From contig JAHKBC010000276.1 in the NCBI GenBank assembly GCA_018825725.1, positions 1 through 8,301 of the forward strand: a stretch of 8,301 nucleotides of DNA, given 5' to 3'. Position numbers and translations under genes: made by a program. The notes under the pieces are model-generated. The model ran no database searches. It was not told the origin of the DNA and was given only the letters and a program-made list of their open reading frames with translations. The stretch comes from Candidatus Omnitrophota bacterium (GTDB taxonomy: Bacteria > Omnitrophota > Gorgyraeia > Gygaellales > Profunditerraquicolaceae). Shown piece by piece: positions 5,234-8,301 of this stretch. Positions within the stretch are counted from its first letter, which is position 1. Each line of letters begins with the position of its first letter.

Positions 5234-6373
5234 ATGTCCAAGACTCGCCTGCTTTACATAATTACCAAATTAGAACTTGGAGGAGCGCAGAAGCAGTTGT
5301 TAAGCCTGATTTCAGGCATTAGCAAGGACGAATTTGAGATATTTTTGTTTTCTTCCCGTCATGGCCTGTTAGTTAACGATGCTTTAAAGTCAGTTGGACG
5401 TAATAATTTTTGGAGGTCCTTATTTCTGGAAAGAGAAATAAACCCCTTTAAAGATTTTATTGCTTTACTGGAAATTTATTGTTTTATAAAAGCAAAAAGA
5501 ATTGAGATTGTGCATACTCATAGTTCTAAAGCAGGGGTTCTGGGCAGGCTGGCGGCAAGGTTAGCAAGGGTAAGTAAAGTAGTCCACACTGTGCATGGCT
5601 GGTCGTTTAATAATTATCAACCATACTTAGTCCGATGGATGTTTCTTATGCTTGAAAAAATCTGTGAAAAACATACAGATAAAATTATTGTTGTATCTAA
5701 CTTCGACAGGATAAAAGGGCTAAGCCTGGGAATCGGCAATTACGATAAGTACACTTTGATCAATTACGGCATTGATTTTACGGAATTTAAGGCAAGACAA
5801 AGGGATACGTCCTTAATAAAAGATTTGGGAATAAAAGAGAATGAGCTTATTGTCGGCATGATAGCTTGTTTTAAGAGTCAGAAAGCACCTCTGGATTTTA
5901 TAAAACTTGCTTTTCGCGTCAACAAGGTGTTTCCGGATGCCAAGTTCATCTTAATAGGCGATGGGATTTTACGCAAAAGAATAGAGCGGTTTATTTCGGA
6001 ATTGAATTTATCTCAGCGGGTCATATTAACGGGTTGGCAAAAGGATATACCAAGCCTTTTGTCAATAATGGATGTTTTTGTGCTTACTTCGTTGTGGGAA
6101 GGTATGCCCATTGCCGTAATTGAGGCTATGGCTTTAGCGCGGCCTGTTTTAGCTACTGATACCGGAGGTGTAAGTGAAGTATTAGTTGATAATCAGACAG
6201 GATTTTTAGCTAGCTTGTTTGATATTGCAAAGATGTCGGATAAACTTATATACCTATTGAATAATCCTCAACTAAGAGAATGTATGGGGAAAAAAGCCCA
6301 AATATCTTTAGACGAGCGGTATCATGTGGGAAGTATGATAGGCAAAACCCTGTATTTATACCAGGAAATGTAG
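5234..6373 (+). CDS. Glycosyltransferase family 4 (GT-B fold)
   Basis: A 379-residue soluble or membrane-associated retaining glycosyltransferase. The N-terminal acceptor domain has LELGGAQKQL (13-22), HTHSSKAGVLGRLAARLA (94-111) and HTVHGWSFN (118-126). The C-terminal nucleotide-sugar domain has GMIACFKSQKAPLDF (208-222), FILIGDG (238-244) and the GT4 EX7E pair E289/E297 in EGMPIAVIE, followed by ARPVLATDTGGVSEVL. Members of this type build lipid-linked polysaccharide intermediates at the cytoplasmic face of the membrane; donor and acceptor sugars cannot be read from the sequence. The R of the usual RLSPQKGP-like motif is replaced (CFKSQKAP), though the lysine K217 is kept. The neighbours support a polysaccharide role: a polyprenyl-phosphate sugar transferase and a UGM-like flavoprotein follow. 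The ATG at 5234 has no SD, and no better in-frame start exists before the GGAQ motif. Confidence 0.9.
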   Translation: MSKTRLLYIITKLELGGAQKQLLSLISGISKDEFEIFLFSSRHGLLVNDALKSVGRNNFWRSLFLEREINPFKDFIALLEIYCFIKAKRIEIVHTHSSKAGVLGRLAARLARVSKVVHTVHGWSFNNYQPYLVRWMFLMLEKICEKHTDKIIVVSNFDRIKGLSLGIGNYDKYTLINYGIDFTEFKARQRDTSLIKDLGIKENELIVGMIACFKSQKAPLDFIKLAFRVNKVFPDAKFILIGDGILRKRIERFISELNLSQRVILTGWQKDIPSLLSIMDVFVLTSLWEGMPIAVIEAMALARPVLATDTGGVSEVLVDNQTGFLASLFDIAKMSDKLIYLLNNPQLRECMGKKAQISLDERYHVGSMIGKTLYLYQEM

Positions 6374-6438
6374 TTGTATCTGCATCAAAACTCCATAAAA
6401 CACAAGTACTAATGATTAATATATGTTTAATTTGCACC

Positions 6439-6466
6439 TTGAAATCCTTGCTCAAAATGGTATAAT
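6439..6466 (+). promoter_or_regulatory. Strong sigma70-type promoter in front of the WecA/MraY-like gene
   Basis: TTGAAA (6439-6444) and a perfect TATAAT (6461-6466) are spaced by 16 bases, with TGG (6458-6460) forming an extended -10. This is the best promoter match in the window. Transcription would begin near 6473, leaving a leader of about 33 bases without a Shine-Dalgarno site. The spacer from 6374 to 6438 shows no terminator, so the gene may also be read from the glycosyltransferase upstream. Confidence 0.72.
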
Positions 6467-6505
6467 AGTCCAATAAAATATCCTTCCGGACAACTACTTA
6501 ATTAT

Positions 6506-7495
6506 ATGTTTAGCGGGTATATAATAATTTTCATCAGCTCATTTCTCGTTACCATTCCTCTGATAGTTCTTGCCAGAAAGTATGCCCTTTCTAGAGCAAT
6601 ATTGTTGCTCAAGAATAAAATGGCCCTTGTGGGAGGGGTGGGTATAGGGTTATCTTTTATGTTTAACTCTTTTTTCTGGAGTAAAATTTACAAGGAGCCA
6701 GGGGATGAATTAGGCGCGATAGTCGTTTCTTCCCTGGTAGTGTTATTATTGGGGGTATTCGATGATCTTAAGGAATTTTCCGTAAAGGTAAAATTCTTAG
6801 TTCAATTTATTGCCACCCTGATTTTAATCTATTTTGGTGTACACACTAAGATAATTTATATAGGTCCCGTATGGAATATTGCTATCACCTTGATCTGGGT
6901 TATAGGGGTTACTAATGCCTATAACCACTTAGATATTATTGACGGCCTTTGCGGCGGTATTACTGTTATCACCAGTTTGGCTTTAGCGGTAATTTCATTG
7001 ATTAAGATGCAGTATATTCCATTTTTTTTGTCTTTAAGTTTATGCGGGGCAACCTCAGCGTTTCTACTATTTAATTGGCCGCCGGCCAGGTTATATATGG
7101 GTAATTCCGGGTCACATTTTGTCGGATTCGTTCTTGCCGCGCTAGCCTTAATCATTAATTATGCTCCTATAGAAAGAAAAATGGCTATTTTTGCTCCGCT
7201 TATCATACTGGGCCTGCCTGTTTTGGATACTTTATTTCTAATTATCGTGCGCCTGGCAAATAATAAATCGGTTTTTAAGAAAAGCGACGACCACCTTGCT
7301 CTAAGGTTAATTAAAATAGGTTTTTCAAAAACTAAGGCACTGCACACGCTTTTACTTTCTTCTTTGTTTTTGTCGTTTTTAGGTGTTTTTGTTGTTCTAG
7401 TTCCGTCTTTTTGGGGGGCAATTATTATTATTTTGGTTATGCTGAGTTTCTTATTATTGACTCGCAAGATGATTAAAGTAAATATAAATGACTAG
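6506..7495 (+). CDS. WecA/MraY-family polyprenyl-phosphate sugar-1-phosphate transferase
   Basis: A 329-residue polytopic inner-membrane protein with about ten hydrophobic segments. It belongs to the PF00953 family, which moves a sugar-1-phosphate from a UDP-sugar to undecaprenyl phosphate, the first step of lipid-linked glycan synthesis. Family motifs: LVGGVGIGLSF (41-51), LGVFDDLKEFSVKVK (82-96) with the D86/D87 pair, NAYNHLDIIDGLCGG (137-151) with D143 and D146, and FNWPPARLYMGNSGSHFVGF (189-208). Two positions differ from the usual pattern: the last motif reads MGNSGS where MGDxGS is normal (N200, codon 7103-7105), and the C-terminal loop reads DHLALRL (262-268) instead of the HLHHRL of classic WecA. 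It is probably WecA-like rather than MraY, given its polysaccharide context. The sugar is unknown and activity is uncertain because of N200. Its 3' end overlaps the next gene by 8 bases. Confidence 0.88.
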   Translation: MFSGYIIIFISSFLVTIPLIVLARKYALSRAILLLKNKMALVGGVGIGLSFMFNSFFWSKIYKEPGDELGAIVVSSLVVLLLGVFDDLKEFSVKVKFLVQFIATLILIYFGVHTKIIYIGPVWNIAITLIWVIGVTNAYNHLDIIDGLCGGITVITSLALAVISLIKMQYIPFFLSLSLCGATSAFLLFNWPPARLYMGNSGSHFVGFVLAALALIINYAPIERKMAIFAPLIILGLPVLDTLFLIIVRLANNKSVFKKSDDHLALRLIKIGFSKTKALHTLLLSSLFLSFLGVFVVLVPSFWGAIIIILVMLSFLLLTRKMIKVNIND

Positions 7496-8301
7496 TAAAA
7501 GAATTATTGTTTTGGGCGCCGGTCTTACAGGTTTAAGCGTGGCTTGGCATTTGCAGAAGAGTAAAGCGTCCTGTGAGATATTTGAAAAAGAGATCGAAGT
7601 TGGCGGGTTATGCCGTAGCCAAAAGGTTGGTGGTTTTACTTTTGATTATACCGGGCATCTTCTGCATTTCAAAAACCCGGGAATATTCAGCTTTATCAAA
7701 AAATTATTAGGTAATAATCTAGCTGTACATAAGAGGAGCTCTTGGGTTTATTTTTCTGGTAGGCATATTCCCTATCCGTTTCAGGCTAATCTTCACGGAC
7801 TTCCACCTGCCGTTATAAAAGAATGTCTCTTGTCATTAATCGGCGTTCTAAGGAATAAAAATAATCATGTAATAAAAGGCAATTTTTCCGACTGGATCGA
7901 TTATAATTTAGGACGGGGAATTGCCCGTTATTTCATGCGTCCTTACAATTCTAAGTTTTGGACCATTCCTTGCGATAGGTTAAGTTGTGATTGGCATAAT
8001 AATATTGTTCCGCAGCCATCCCCCAGCCAGATTATAGAGGGCGCCTTAGGCTCACGGGCCTGGAATTTAGGTTATAACTCTAAGTTCTGGTATCCTGTAA
8101 GAGGGGGGATAGAAGTTTTACCCCTGGCAATAGACAGCCAAATCAGTAATGTCCACACGGAGTCAGAAGTGAAGGGTATTAACATAAGAGATAAAAGAAT
8201 AGTGACTGCGTCCGGAAAAGAGCACAAATTTGATTATTTAGTTTCTACAATTCCTCTGCCTGAGCTGCACAAATTAATTAGTGTGGTGCCACATAGAGTA
8301 A
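7488..8301 (+). CDS. FAD-dependent amine-oxidase / UDP-galactopyranose-mutase-like protein (3' partial)
   Basis: The frame starts at ATG 7488, inside the end of the previous gene (ATGACTAG, 8-base overlap), and stays open to the window edge, giving 271 residues. The N-terminus is a dinucleotide-binding fold: RIIVLGAGLTGLSVAWHL with GxGxxG at G10, G12 and G15, the acidic end of the second strand in EIFEKE (30-35), and GGLCRS (39-44). GHLLHF (56-61) and WYPVRGGIEVLPLA (201-214) match the protoporphyrinogen-oxidase / UGM-like flavoprotein group. Relatives in polysaccharide loci are annotated as FAD-dependent oxidoreductases or UDP-galactopyranose mutase-like proteins. The substrate cannot be deduced, and true UGM identity is doubtful without the C-terminal half. 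The overlap with the WecA-like gene implies a shared operon. The SD is weak or absent. Confidence 0.85.
   Translation, partial: MTSKRIIVLGAGLTGLSVAWHLQKSKASCEIFEKEIEVGGLCRSQKVGGFTFDYTGHLLHFKNPGIFSFIKKLLGNNLAVHKRSSWVYFSGRHIPYPFQANLHGLPPAVIKECLLSLIGVLRNKNNHVIKGNFSDWIDYNLGRGIARYFMRPYNSKFWTIPCDRLSCDWHNNIVPQPSPSQIIEGALGSRAWNLGYNSKFWYPVRGGIEVLPLAIDSQISNVHTESEVKGINIRDKRIVTASGKEHKFDYLVSTIPLPELHKLISVVPHRV

Noticed and set aside
5223..6487. ATCCTTCC occurring before both the glycosyltransferase (5223-5230) and the transferase (6480-6487)
   Set aside because: An 8-base match, at different distances from the two starts, is too short to claim as a shared regulatory site from one window.
7159..7467. Minus-strand frame of 102 codons
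   Set aside because: It is the antisense shadow of the membrane segments of the WecA/MraY-like gene, with no SD or family signature.

Overview
This 8.3 kb window is AT-rich bacterial DNA. All eight genes I can support lie on the + strand: six are complete and two are cut by the window ends. The organism looks like an uncultured, diderm-type bacterium with vitamin B12-dependent methionine synthesis and a surface polysaccharide locus. A candidate phylum such as Omnitrophota is a guess from general style (repeat hairpins, a separate MetH activation protein, an orphan GroES-like protein, mixed use of Shine-Dalgarno sites). The window has no rRNA, tRNA or marker protein that would settle it.

Left part (1-652): the last 52 codons of an unrecognised helical, charged protein are followed one base later by a small four-helix membrane protein of the YvlD / phage-holin-4_2 family. 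A weak AT-rich hairpin may end that transcript, and an extended -10 promoter candidate follows it.

Methionine block (652-3855): the leader contains two related palindromes with a constant TTTA loop and compensating stem changes, resembling REP elements mobilised by RAYT/IS200-type transposases. The second palindrome contains the Shine-Dalgarno site of the next gene. That gene is a stand-alone MetH activation domain (AdoMet-binding RxxxGY motif). It overlaps by one base (TAATG) the start of a MetH that has homocysteine, folate and cobalamin modules but no activation domain. Together the two proteins rebuild the four-module enzyme known from E. coli, in the split form known from Thermotoga.

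Middle (3907-5191): an exported protein made of about seven kinesin-light-chain-type TPRs is followed one base later by an orphan GroES-like protein with an inserted segment and an unusual mobile loop. No groEL is present here. Their shared function is unknown.

Right part (5234-8301): the start of what looks like an envelope polysaccharide locus. It contains a GT4-type glycosyltransferase, a WecA/MraY-like polyprenyl-phosphate sugar-1-phosphate transferase with an Asn in place of a usually conserved Asp, and the N-terminal 271 residues of an FAD-dependent amine-oxidase/UDP-galactopyranose-mutase-like protein. A very good extended -10 promoter sits in front of the transferase. A weaker promoter candidate in front of the glycosyltransferase would give a nearly leaderless mRNA.

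I see no CRISPR array, tRNA, rRNA, intact insertion sequence or phage module, and no clearly new multi-gene system. The most unusual items are the repeat hairpin that doubles as a ribosome binding site, the TPR/GroES-like pair, and the residue changes in the WecA/MraY-like enzyme. No gene-free stretch exceeds 300 bases; the longest runs from 594 to 802 and is described below.
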